NCBI GenBank assembly: GCA_037042915.1
Contig: CM073193.1
Coordinates: 744,001 to 808,000, forward strand
DNA length: 64,000 nucleotides
Direction: 5' to 3'
Source: Auricularia sp. M13
Taxonomy: Eukaryota; Basidiomycota; Agaricomycetes; Auriculariales; Auriculariaceae
Position numbers and translations under genes: made by a program. The stretch's first letter is position 1. Each line of letters starts with the position of its first letter. The notes beneath the pieces were generated by a model. It ran no database searches. It had not been told where the DNA came from and was given only the letters and a program-made list of their open reading frames with translations. Positions 30,071-40,613 of this stretch are shown piece by piece.

Positions 30071-31656
30071 GTAGTCCTGCACCGGGACCGCGTCAGCAGC
30101 AGCATCAGTACCATGCTTCCCATGCAGATGTTTACCTTCCAAACCTATGGAGCGGATGGGAGGGGAAGGGCTCCCGACGGACTCGGTCATACTCCTCCGC
30201 TCGGGTCTTGTTTGTCACTGTTGTGACCGGATCCTTCCCGGGAGAACTTCTTGTTATGGATTATTTGTCTGAGACTCACTCAATTCATCTACACAACTTG
30301 AATAACCCTTCTGAAAGGTATCGATAACGTGCCTCTGAGAATCTGACCAACTTTGTCTTCACAGCCATCGCAGAAGACTCATGATCCCATCCCTTTGATA
30401 AGTAGGAAACCGAAACGGGATGAGATTCCATAAGCACAGAACTATCTGATACGACATATACTCACTCAGGCGTTCCAACGATGCGATTTCAAGTCGAGTA
30501 CGCAGACCGCGGACGGGCTCAACAGCTACATAGGCTCCAAGGTCATTGCGTCAAGCTCTCCGGCACCCAGGTGGATGGCCCCAGGATGGCATCTCTGGTC
30601 TTTCTGGCTCGCAGACAGATGTGAGATAATCTGAGCTGGAGCTTTCAAGTCGGTCGATTCTAATCCAATCTTCCAGGACGATCTGACCTCTCGCCGCTCG
30701 ATTAGGCATCCCAATGGCCGTTCCTTCAGCTTTCTCAGTACGTATATAATACATAAGCAGTAGTGCTTATCAAGGATGTTTCATACGAGTCTCAAATGAT
30801 CGAATTGTGCCTTCGACGCGACAGAGTACGACGACATCGACGGTCCGAGTTATCTTCCAAAGCCAAATAAACGCCGAGTGCATATGTCGCCGACCACCCC
30901 CAGAGTCAGCGTCATGGCCGCCATCATGCCGCCACCGTTGTGAAGGCGGAGGGGAGGCTCCGTTCCAGTTGCAATCATCTGGAGCCCACGTACCTGAGGA
31001 GCAAGTGCCTGAGCCTGGATCCGTCCCGTCCTCAACAGAGCTGTACATGTTACAGTTTTGCGCAGCATGCACGGCACGGAGCCCGCACTGAGACGAGCAC
31101 GGAGCAGTAGAAGTCGAACGCTCCGCAGCGGTTATGGGCGGGCGCCGCCTCGAACTCGTCATCATAGGTATGCCTCGTCATGACCGCCCCTAAAGTCGCG
31201 GGATCAAATGACTCGCAATCGCACACGCGAGATTATTTTTTCTCGCCCAGTTTTCGTGTTATCGCGCGAGATTGTGACCACTGACGCACGACGGCCCGTC
31301 ATTCGAAGCGAGATTGCTCGTGAAAAGGCCCGCGCAGTATATACTTCCACTGTCTGGCGGGTCGGACCTCGCGCAAGGGGCCAGATTTCTCAGGGTTTGC
31401 AGAGCAGCCCGTTGGTGAAACACTGGAAATTGTACATGTCATGGTAAAGAATACACCCGATCCATAGAAACTTACAGAGTCTCAGCGGACAAGCCACGAC
31501 GCTCGGGCCGTGCACCGAAGGTGGAAAACACTATGTAACAGCAAGTTAGCAGCGAGCCCGCATCGTGTTTGCTGGCGAGGCAAGCGCCTGGTCAGCGGTC
31601 CCAACAAAAACGAGAAAGGCACAGTCGTATGTTCAGCGTGAGAGGGAGAAGCGTCG
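30071..31656. other. 1.6-kb intergenic, no gene recognised
   Basis: Minus-strand frames at 30770-31165 are open but show no known motif. Around 31220-31320 the octamer GCGAGATT recurs three times (CGCGAGATTATT, CGCGAGATTGTG, AGCGAGATTGCT). Confidence 0.35.
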
Positions 31657-32688
31657 TCAAATGGTCCTCTGGAACGGCAAGGTCAGCAGGACGGCGTTGG
31701 AAGAGACGCGCGAAGCACTCACTTTTATGGCAGCCCATTCAGTGACAAGCTTCTTGGTGCGGTCGCTAAGCATGCCACGACAGTCGGGACACCATATATG
31801 GGTCAGAAGAGGCCTAAGAGCGGCTTCCAGCGCATCGGCGTGCGTGTCGGCTCTGGCATCGAGCACGATCGCGGCGGTGGCGAGCGTCCACGCGCGCTGC
31901 ACCTTGGGCTGGTGGCTCTTCGCGTCGCACTGCGCGGTGGGGGCGTGGGCGGCGGGCGGCTCGACGAGGAGGCGCTTGAGCGCCTCGACGCGGCCGAGGT
32001 GCATGAAGACCAGGCGGCGGAGGTAGACCGGGCCCATCGCGCACGCGTCGTCGTCGCTCAGCTGCGCGAGCGGAAACGAGAGCAGGTGCTCGCTCGCGGC
32101 GACCGCGAGCGCGTCGACCTCGTGCCGCGCGGCGAGACAGTAGACGTGCAGCGGGCGCGACGCGGCGTGCGCCATGATGGCTGCGAAAAGCGGGCTTCCG
32201 GGCGCGAGGACGAAGAGCGCCGGGATGCAGTAATGTACGAGCAGAGCATCGACAGCGAGTGACAGCAGATCCAGGGTCGTGGTACACGCTGCCATGTCGA
32301 GGCCGTAGATCGCGTGCAGTACGAGGTCGAGCACCATACAGTCGCTCTGCACTCGCACCAGAGGCATATACAGACCGAGCTCCGCGGACGGCCCGGCGGG
32401 CAGCAGGCCAGAGAACGCGTTGGCCGAGACATACAGCAGCAGTTTGGCGTGGACGTAGAACAGCATGCCGTCGGACGAGACGACGACGAGATCGGGCGCG
32501 CAGGACGGGTCCAGCTGGGCATCTGGGCGGAACATGGGCGACACGGCCATGTCCAGCGCGCCGAACGCGGTGTGGAGGTCATCGTGCGGGGTCTATAGTC
32601 ATAGTGGCCGTCAGACGCGTGCTCGCTGCCGCTGACAGCGCCGACGTACCTCTGGCGGGGTCAGCAACGCGTTTGGGGGCGACGGCAT
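31657..32688 (-). CDS. BTB/POZ protein E (type 1)
   Basis: Three exons: 32688-32650 (MPSPPNALLTPPE), 32592-31723 and the microexon 31668-31657 coding R-T-I and a stop; introns are 57 and 54 nt. The BTB start reads PDLVVVSSDGMLFYVHAK. The C-terminal region has YLRRLVFMHLGRVEALKR and CPDCRGML. It is closest to copy F in the first exon and BTB core. Confidence 0.8.
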
Positions 32689-33547
32689 GCGAGGAAAAGG
32701 GAGAGTTGGAGAGTTAAACAGTGCCTAACGAAGGCGTCGAATCGCGCCGATCCCCGGAACCCAATACCCCCCCCCCCCCACTGAGCGGGGTTGCAAAGAC
32801 AACTGTCACCTGTGCAAATTAATCGAATGTTTTCTGCGTCTATGCCGTGTGTCTCTTACCGTCATGTGCGAGATTCAAAAGAGCGCGGGGAGCGTGCAGC
32901 GGTGGCGGGAAGGATGTCGGACTGTGAAATTCATTTCGGAGTTCTTGACGTTCCACCTCCTCCTCGTCCGGTCTTTCCCGCTGCGGCCCTGTGAACTGAA
33001 GCTGAAGGAGCGCGACATACTCCTGGTTCATATAGGACACCTAAAACTGGCTCGAACCTTTGAACATGCGCAAATTATTCCGACGTAACCTGGACCCTTC
33101 CAGGCACATCGGAATGCTTTGGCTATCTACGGGGGATTAGGTAAGTCGCACTCGTATTTAAAGATATTGCCTAGTGTTACCGCACTTTTCCTGATCCCGA
33201 GTCGAGTATAGTTGCTCCTGCTCGCAAGTGCGGCATTTGTGCGACACGAGGCGTCACTGAATACGGTACTAGGGATTCCTTGCATAGCTATCCGACAAAC
33301 CTGTGCTCTCTTGAAACCCCCCGGGTACACTCCCATCCATGAGCTCAAAGCATTGCGGTATGCACACGTCTATTTACGGACGCGTTTAGCTGATGCACCG
33401 ATCGCAGATAAAGTATCGCGTAGCTTGGCTGTGGCAATACGTGCATCCTAGTCCAGGGCTTACGATTATCACCTCATACTATATAAGCCCGCGAGATACA
33501 GTACCCTCCGAGTCGCTTGCATCCCCCTTTCATCCCAATTCCAGACC
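32689..33547. other. intergenic with a poly(C) tract
   Basis: No gene is seen. A run of 13 C sits at 32767-32779. Part of the region must be the promoter of the membrane protein starting at 33548. Confidence 0.4.
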
Positions 33548-35335
33548 ATGGTTGCCCCGTACACCGGCCACGATCTCGAGCTGCTGCGCTACACCATTGC
33601 GCCGTGGATGGTGGGCTGCTTTCTGGACCTGATAACACAGGGCATCCTGGCTTGCCAAGTAAGCACGCACCTCTTCCCGCGCTAGAAAGTCAATGTGGAC
33701 ATCGCAACAGTTCAGGAATTACTTCGCGTGGTACAAGGACGACAAGCCTCTGCTGCGATTCGCGGTTATGGGCCTCGTGCTCCTCACCTGCCTCAAACTG
33801 CTGGATTCATGGTACGCGTGTCCACCTTCATGTGTTGTTTTTGAGCACAGCACTCACTCGCAGGTTACGCGGCATTCAGCGCGGCGGTGTGGATTGCGCA
33901 GGTGGAGTACTTCGGCGACCTCAAGGGCGCCGTACTCCTCAGCTACGTCGCTTGGTGGCAATCCGGCGTCCCTCTCATGGCAAGTCCTGCTCATCTTTGT
34001 GCCTGCATGGTGGACGAATGATCATTGTTATTGTGGACCCGTTGTCTTGCACTGTGCAGGGCGCGACGATGGACTTCTACGTGCAATGCTACTTCCTCTA
34101 CCGCCTCATCGCCATCTCCAAGCGGCACTGGATCGCGTACCCCGTCGCAGCGCTCATCGCCTTTGCGTTCGTTTCGTGCGTCGTCCTCGTGCGTGTCTTC
34201 TCTCTTCCCCCCTTCCTCCTCGAGCTGCCGTCTGAACTCGGGCCCTGGCAGACGGTGTACATCAAACTAGAAGACCAGACCAACCTGAAAAATTGGTGTA
34301 CGCACATTGCAGGGCCGCCACTTTATATCTCGCTCACTGAAATTACCTCCCATATGTATATTTCGCAGTCGCCGCCCACCTCGGTTCCGCGTTCGGTCAG
34401 CCTTTAATTCGCTCAGCTTGAGGCCACCGTCACATCCGCTGACTCAGCGTACTGTATGTAGCCGCGGACCTCGTGATGACGCTCGCCACCGCGCACTTCC
34501 TCCTGCTGTCGCGCAAGAACTCCCTGAGGCAGTACGTCCGAGTCCATCGTAGATTCGCATTTTCCAAGATGCGCGGCAGCAGCTAACGATGCATGCATCT
34601 ATGATCTCAGGACGCACAGTCTGATCGACATGCTCGTGCGCTTGACCTGGCAGAGCGCGGCTCCCTCAGCCGTCTGGTGAGTATACTCAACACAATCGCC
34701 GGGCCTACCGTATGGGTCCCTCCTCTGACTCAATGCCTGTGAACTTGAAGCGCCCTCGCGAACTTGATCCTCTCGCAAAAGAACGGACACAGCCTTCTAG
34801 CCACAATCGTACGCGCAGCAGCTGCCACAGTTACCCATTACCATCTAAACTAAACCGCTGCCCGACAGCCTAACATGTTACTGCCCAAACTCTATTGTGA
34901 GTAAAAAGCAAATAGAATGGTTGTTGGCGTATCTGCTAATTGGTTCGGCACTGTAGCAATTGCCATGATGTGGACAATCAACTCCCGCAAAGAGGTCCGG
35001 ATGGTCAGCGCGAGCGGCAAGACGAGCAGCAGCGAGGGCATGTCTGCCAACGGGCGCACGGGGCGCACGACGCGGGTGAGTCTCACTCAGTCTGCGCGCT
35101 TTCCGAGTCGTGGCTTTGGGGATTTCAAGACTTGAAAAATACGCTTTCATCTCATTCGCCGGGATTATCGGATGCTCACCCCCTTTGCTTCTGGAATCTG
35201 CAGGCCAACGATTTGGAACTGGGGCGTCTCGGCGCGACGATTCAGATCCACAAGGACACGCAGACGGTTCAAAGAGTCGATGTGAGCTGTCGTTCTGAGT
35301 TGCTGTCGTGCTGCGGACAGTACTATCAGTGCTGA
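33548..35335 (+). CDS. DUF6534-type seven-TM-like membrane protein
   Basis: Starts MVAPYTGHDLELL at 33548; exon 1 ends at 33658 and exon 2 begins at 33711 (FRNYFAWYKDDKPLLRF). Further exons carry VWIAQVEYFGDLKG, MDFYVQCYFLYRLIAISKRHW, AADLVMTLATAHFLLLSRKNSLR, THSLIDMLVRLTWQSAAPSAVW, a short ANLILSQKN piece, MLLPKLYC and MMWTINSRKEVR, then a charged cytoplasmic tail. This is the order seen in the large basidiomycete DUF6534 family, and about seven hydrophobic segments are visible. Ligand and role are unknown. The intron near 33.83 kb is ambiguous (a 32-nt choice keeps frame). Several small introns follow. Confidence 0.75.
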
Positions 35336-36175
35336 CTCGAGGCCGCGATGTAGTGGGCCGGGGGACACGATTCGGCGGACGACGTAAAGCACGCGCACGA
35401 GTCCGTCTACGCTGCCCACGGTGCGGACGACGCCGATATCGGCCGTGAGAATGGCGCGCGCTAGGCAATACTCCACTGGGTACGGTCTTTTGATTGTGGG
35501 GCCTGTGGGGGAGAAATCATAAGTTACTATAAACTAGCATAGATTCGGATCAGTATCCACAGTATTCAGAGTGCAGAGACGCTGGGATTGGCCCAATTAC
35601 CATCTGCCACACAGTCGCGCTAACTTAGTGCGCTTCCCTTTACGACGGGGCCCTTGGGAACGGGCTCATAGTCTGATGACGAGCGTGCAATGAAGGTGAA
35701 CGCACGCATCCTGATTCAGCGTCCAAGACTCAGGGTCTCCACTCATTAGACATCAAGTGGCGATTGTAATTTGTCGAGAAACGCTCGATGGATCGCGGCA
35801 TTGTCTGAGGAAAAGATGAAAGACGCCTGATGTAGCTCGACGGCAGCCTTCAGATCCGATACCTCGATTGCGCAGACCAAGGCCGCGCTCGACCGATTGC
35901 ACATCACAATCGACGTTGTGGGCAGCCACGCCGTCCGCGCCCGCATCGAGGTTGTCCTGCTCACATGGTGGGCAATCAATGTTCGTCCGATATTGAAACG
36001 CTCCCTGGCCGAAGCTCAAGCTCAAGATGCCCAGCGTAATTGAGTCTTACGTGTATTGTAGAAACTCATACAGGTGAACTTGTTGGATAGCGCAGGCGAC
36101 GAGTCATCAGACGGTTCTGGAGAGGATAGCGTGAGTTCGAGCAGGAAAGCGAGTATAAGCGAGATCGCAAGGATG
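35336..36175. other. intergenic, possible minus-strand coding remnant
   Basis: A minus-strand frame at 35746-35979 has coding-like composition (SDLKAAVELHQASFIF) but no clear ATG and no known family. No other gene is seen. Confidence 0.3.
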
Positions 36176-37197
36176 TCAAATGGTCCTCTAAGGATCGCAT
36201 ATCAGCACTTGCTAATCGCGAAGAGACAGTCAGCACAGACCTGGACGGCGGACCATTCGGCAACGAGCTTTTGCGTGCGCTCCGTGAGCATGCGATGGCA
36301 GTCGATACACGAGACCCGGGTGAGCAGGGATTCGAGGGAGGCCTTGAGTGCATGGGAGGTCATGTCGGGCCTGGCATCGAGGGCAATGGCCGTAGTGGCA
36401 AGGGTCCACGCGCGCCGCAGCTGAGATTGCTGGCCCAGCTCATCGCACTGCATGGTGCGCGAATGTGGCGCGGGCGGCGCCACAAGAAGACGCTTGAGGG
36501 CCTCAACACGGCCGAGATGCAGGAAGAACAGCCTGCGGAGGTACACAGGGCCCATGGCATCCGCGTCATCGTCGGTCAACAACGCGAGAGGGAAAGAAAG
36601 CATGTGCACGCTCGCGGCCACCGCGAGCTGCTCCAGGTCATAGTGCGCGGCTAGGCTGTAGACGGGTAGCGGGCGTAAGACAGCGTATGCCAGGATAGCT
36701 TCGAACAGCGGCCGACCGGGCGAGAGCACAACAAGCGACATGACGGAGTACTGTACAAGCAGCGCGTCGACAGCGAGGGACAGCAGCGCCAGCGATGGCT
36801 TGTGCGCGGCCATGTCGAGGCCGTAAATTGCGTTCAGGACGAGGATGAACAGAGCGGCATCGCTCTGTACTCGAATCACAGGCAGATTCAAGCCCAGTTC
36901 GTCGGACTCAGAGGCGGGTAGCAAGCCGGCAAATGCGCTGCTGGAGACAAAAAGCAAAATCTTCGAATGAACGTAGAACAGCATTCCGTCGGACGAGATA
37001 ACGATGAGGTCGGGCGAGCAGGACGGGTCGAGCTGAGCATCTGGATGGAACATGGGCGAAACGTCCATTCCGAGCGTGTCAAATGCGCTTGGCAGCTCAT
37101 CGATGGGTGTCTGCGCCTCGTTGTCAGACGATTGTGCGCAGAATAATGGCTTGCACACCTTTGGCGGCGTGAGCAACGCTCTTGATGGTGACGGCAT
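36176..37197 (-). CDS. BTB/POZ protein F (type 1)
   Basis: Three exons: 37197-37159 (MPSPSRALLTPPK), 37110-36241 and the microexon 36187-36176 coding R-T-I and a stop; introns are 48 and 53 nt. The BTB start reads PDLIVISSDGMLFYVHSK. The remainder aligns throughout with copies A, C and E (LAAHYDLEQLAVAAS, YLRRLFFLHLGRVEALKR). It is the last member of the array; a DUF6534 gene separates it from copy E. Confidence 0.8.
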
Positions 37198-38456
37198 GAA
37201 AACACGATTCGACGCCCGACACGTCAGTCAGTCCTAAGTATGGCTGTCCCGACTATGGCATAGAAGCATGCCGATCCCTGAAACCAGCCACAACAGGTGG
37301 TCGCAGGCCGAGACGTCGGCCGTGACACAACTTTTAATTGGAATCGACGCTCAGGGTGTGTATCAACAAGCCAGAATCCCACAATACGTCGCGGGGACGA
37401 AAGTGAAAATCAAAAGGAATTCGGCTGTGGTGAGGACGAGGGGTCGGACTGCGAAATTTGGTCCCCTTCGTAAGTCCGGTCCGAGCCGACTTACTGTGAC
37501 GGCTCGTTCTTCTGCGACTGATCATGCATCATTGACCAGTCCAACCCGGTGTACCTATTCCGCAGCGTATTCATGCCTCGGTAGTACATCCTGCTGCGTT
37601 CCTTGGCCCCTCTTCGGCTGCGTTATTTCGGCCTCTGTGTTTGCGCCTTTTTGCGCCTACTTACTTTTCCTTCACATCGAGACGCCTCTCAGGCTGACGT
37701 CGAATGCACGGTCTGTCTCGCCTCAGGTTGATAATTTCATGGCGCTCTGCATTAATCACTGTAAAGTGAACGCGGTCCCTCTGTTTTCTGCTTCAAGTTG
37801 GGCCTCGGCCAATAACATGAAAAGGTCTACCCAGCAATTGTGCAGCGTTCTGTACTACTACCGACTCGAAATTACCATGATTCTTCTGCGCCAGGAACCA
37901 GCCTGCGTTGGTCCTGGACTCAAATTCTCTCCTTAAACGCCCATCTCCGTCTGTCTTGGATACACTGCTTCCGGCGCAGCTTGTTAAGGGTCGACTCCTT
38001 GTGGCCTTGCTTACGAATACCTCGAAAGGTACCTCTCGTTTTGGCTTGCCCGTTACTCAACGGAGAACGGTCTGATCGACTCAGCTTGGCGGCGGCACTG
38101 CGCTATCAAGTATCATACGCACCGTCTCTGGCACCGTGGATCAGCAGTCTCAGCCTAATCCCACGTGGCGTGCTCGCTGCGCAGCTTGTGCGCAGCCCAC
38201 GTGGCCTGCACGCGAATATAGACGACAGATACTCTGCGAATCTCACATTCTGCCGTCGAGATATCGCCGGGATCTGCGGATGCGCATTGTCTTCTCTACG
38301 TTCAAGTTGACAGTGCGAATGGGTTCCTGCGCCGCAGCAACGTCAAGGATGAAGTCGCACCGTTTCGAGTTCAATCTCAGATTCTAGATGGCCAGTTTTC
38401 ACATAAAAGGCACGAAGTTTCCCATTGCTTCCTCATCCCAGCTCTAATTTCTCACA
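37198..38456. other. 1.26-kb region with one long unassigned frame
   Basis: A 222-codon ATG frame on the plus strand (37268-37936) is open but has no recognisable domain; its composition looks like chance. The last 60 bases are the promoter of the secreted protein that follows. Confidence 0.3.
38402..38410 (+). promoter_or_regulatory. TATA-like box of the secreted repeat protein
   Basis: CATAAAAGG lies about 50 bases upstream of the ATG at 38457 and suits a TATA element. Confidence 0.4.
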
Positions 38457-39241
38457 ATGCAGTTCCTTCCGTTCGTCCTCATTGCAACCAGCCTCGTGTT
38501 CAGCGCCGCGGCCGCTCCCAGCTTAAACGTACGTGCTCACCCCACGACAATGCTCGTCGCAGTGTGCTGACGCTTGTCTAGAACCGCGGACTCGTCTCGG
38601 TCGCTCCTCCCGCAACGACGTCGCTGGTAGCCCCTCCCCAGGGAAGTTCGCCGGTGCCGCCTTCTCCGGGAAGCTCGCCTGTAGCTCCTCCCCCAGGAAG
38701 CTCGCCCGTAATTCCTCCCCCAGCGAGCTCGCCGGTCGCTCCTCCGCCGGGAAGCTCCCCAGTTCCTCCTTCCCCGGGAAGCTCGCCGTCAGCTCCCCCT
38801 CCAGCAAGCTCGCCTGTCACTCCTCCCGCGGCGACGTCGCCAGTTATTCCTCCTCCGGGAAGCTCTCCGGTCGCTCTTCCCCCAGCGAGCTCACCGGTCC
38901 TTCCTCCCTCTGCGAGCTCGCCCATCGCTCCTCCGCCGGGAAGATCGCCCTTCCCTCCCCTGCCAGGAAGTTCGCCCTTCCCTTCCCTGCCGGGAAGCTC
39001 GTGGTCAACTCTCCCACCATCGAGCTCGCCTGTCCCGCCTCCGCCGGGAAGCTCGCCGGTCCCTCCTCCCCCTGCCAGTGGAAGCTCTCCGTCAGCTCCT
39101 CCTCCATCAAGCTCGCCGGTCCCTCCTCCCCCGGGAAGCTCGCTGTCAACCCCTCCCCGGGGAACTTCGACGGTCACCGACCCTCCTGCGACGGGAACGT
39201 CCCCGGTCGCGCCCCCTCCTGCGGGAGCGTCGCCGATTTAA
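38457..39241 (+). CDS. secreted Pro/Ser-rich repeat protein
   Basis: Two exons (38457-38528, 38582-39241) give 243 aa. Residues 1-20 are a signal peptide (MQFLPFVLIATSLVFSAAAA). The rest is about twenty-five imperfect repeats of 8-10 aa built on PPPGSSPVA, PPASSPVxP and similar. Such proline/serine arrays are extended, heavily O-glycosylated and typical of fungal cell-wall or matrix proteins. No catalytic domain, TM helix or GPI signal is visible at the C-terminus (AGASPI). The repeats keep several other frames open, which are shadows. Confidence 0.75.
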
Positions 39242-39779
39242 CTCACGGGCTAGAGGACATACCCGATAGGCTGTCGTCGTTCGCACTTGCTCCAAGCAGT
39301 CGTTTCTCCAGTTTATTCACAGAGCCAGGCGTAACGTCTTCTTTCCTCTTCTCGACGCCATGGACTCTCTCTTTAGTCGGCATTCAGATTGTGCTGTTTA
39401 AATCTGGGCTGTAGCGCCGTGCTCTTTTGTTGACTCTGTCTTTGTCTCATCTGGACGGCAGTCGCAATTACAGTAAAGCTCCCGCTGCGCGGTATTTGCC
39501 CCAATTTCTGCACAAGAACTGGAAGCACATATGCTACAGTATTCAATCCATCAGAGGGCTAAAGGCTCGATCGCGAGCGACGAGCGATGGGCAAAAGGCA
39601 GCCACAACCAATTCGGTGTCTGAGAGACTGGCCACAGAAAGCTTTCAGTGTGACGGACCGCGTTGGTAGAGTATATCCTTAGCTCATAGATGAAATCTCA
39701 GCAAATTGTACATTAATCCGCGTGATACCAGTCCTCCAGTAAGATCATCATCCAACACGGTATATCTCCCGTCCATGGT
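39242..39779. other. 3' flanking region, no gene
   Basis: Convergent 3' ends of the secreted protein (+) and the small membrane protein (-) lie on either side. No features noticed. Confidence 0.4.
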
Positions 39780-40141
39780 CTACTTGCGGCCTTTAACCCG
39801 GCCGCCTCTGCCTTGCGGCTGCCGCTGCGCCCAGAAGTAATACCCGATGCCCAGAACGACGATCACGAAGAGATTTCCTACCAACCAAAAGCCGCATGAG
39901 ACACCATTTCAGAACAATAATAATTGAGCCACGTACCCCAGATAATCCCAACAGTAGTCTGGAAGAGGTCGACGGCCGCCGTGGCCACCGCGCGGCCGAG
40001 CGCGAGCACCGACATCACGATGACGGAGAACAGCTGCACGCTAGCCTGCCCGACGCCTCCTGCAGCGCTGACTATGTTGCCCAGGATGTGGGAGACGTCC
40101 GTGAGGAGGTTGGTGAGGATTTGAGCGGGTGTCGCGGGCAT
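39780..40141 (-). CDS. small two-TM membrane protein
   Basis: Two exons (40141-39937, 39877-39780; intron 59 nt) give 100 aa starting MPATPAQILTNLL. An upstream in-frame ATG at 40180 is possible. There are two hydrophobic segments, LFSVIVMSVLALGRAVATAA and, across the splice, GIIWGNLFVIVVLGIGYYFW, followed by a short basic tail (GRGGRVKGRK) that is probably cytosolic. No family is recognised. Confidence 0.65.
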
Positions 40142-40613
40142 GGTATGAAGACAAGGTGTATGACCGACGCGTGACGTCATGTTCCTCGGAAGGGGACTGA
40201 TGCCGCGCAGCAGGTGCGTGTTGACGTAATGTTGAAGCTTGAAGTCCTCGCGGTGTGACAGAAAGTCTGAGAGGATTCATGAGACGCAGCGAGGTATCTA
40301 TGATTGTATACGGAAAGCAGTACGGTAGGCAGGGATCGGGCGGGATGTCATGTACACATAGGCAGAGGCAGGAAAAAAGCAGCGGGCCAGCAGAAGACGG
40401 GTGGAAAATAATGCGATGCAGCGTGGATGACAATGGCAATGCAGGTTTGTGTGTGTGTGTGAGAGAGAGGGAGAGGGAGAGCAATAGGGGAGGAGGGCGA
40501 GAGACACGACGGCGGAGGCGATGGTGGTGTACAGGGAACGACAGTGAAAGAAAGAAAGCTTTGCACAAGAAAACGAACGGCGGCGAGTAGCAGTAACAGT
40601 ACCAGTGACAGTA
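40142..40613. repeat. intergenic with a GT/GA microsatellite
   Basis: About 40446-40480 is a (GT)n run passing into (GA)n/GGGA. No gene is seen. Confidence 0.6.

Noticed and set aside
32767-32779. 13-base poly(C) run
   Set aside because: A simple homopolymer in an intergenic region; no function suggested.
37268-37936. 222-codon plus-strand ORF
   Set aside because: No recognisable motif or codon pattern; kept only as a note in the gap entry.
38578-39177. glycine-rich minus-strand ORF opposite the secreted protein
   Set aside because: It is the mirror of the Pro/Ser repeats; the plus frame has a signal peptide, intron and TATA box.
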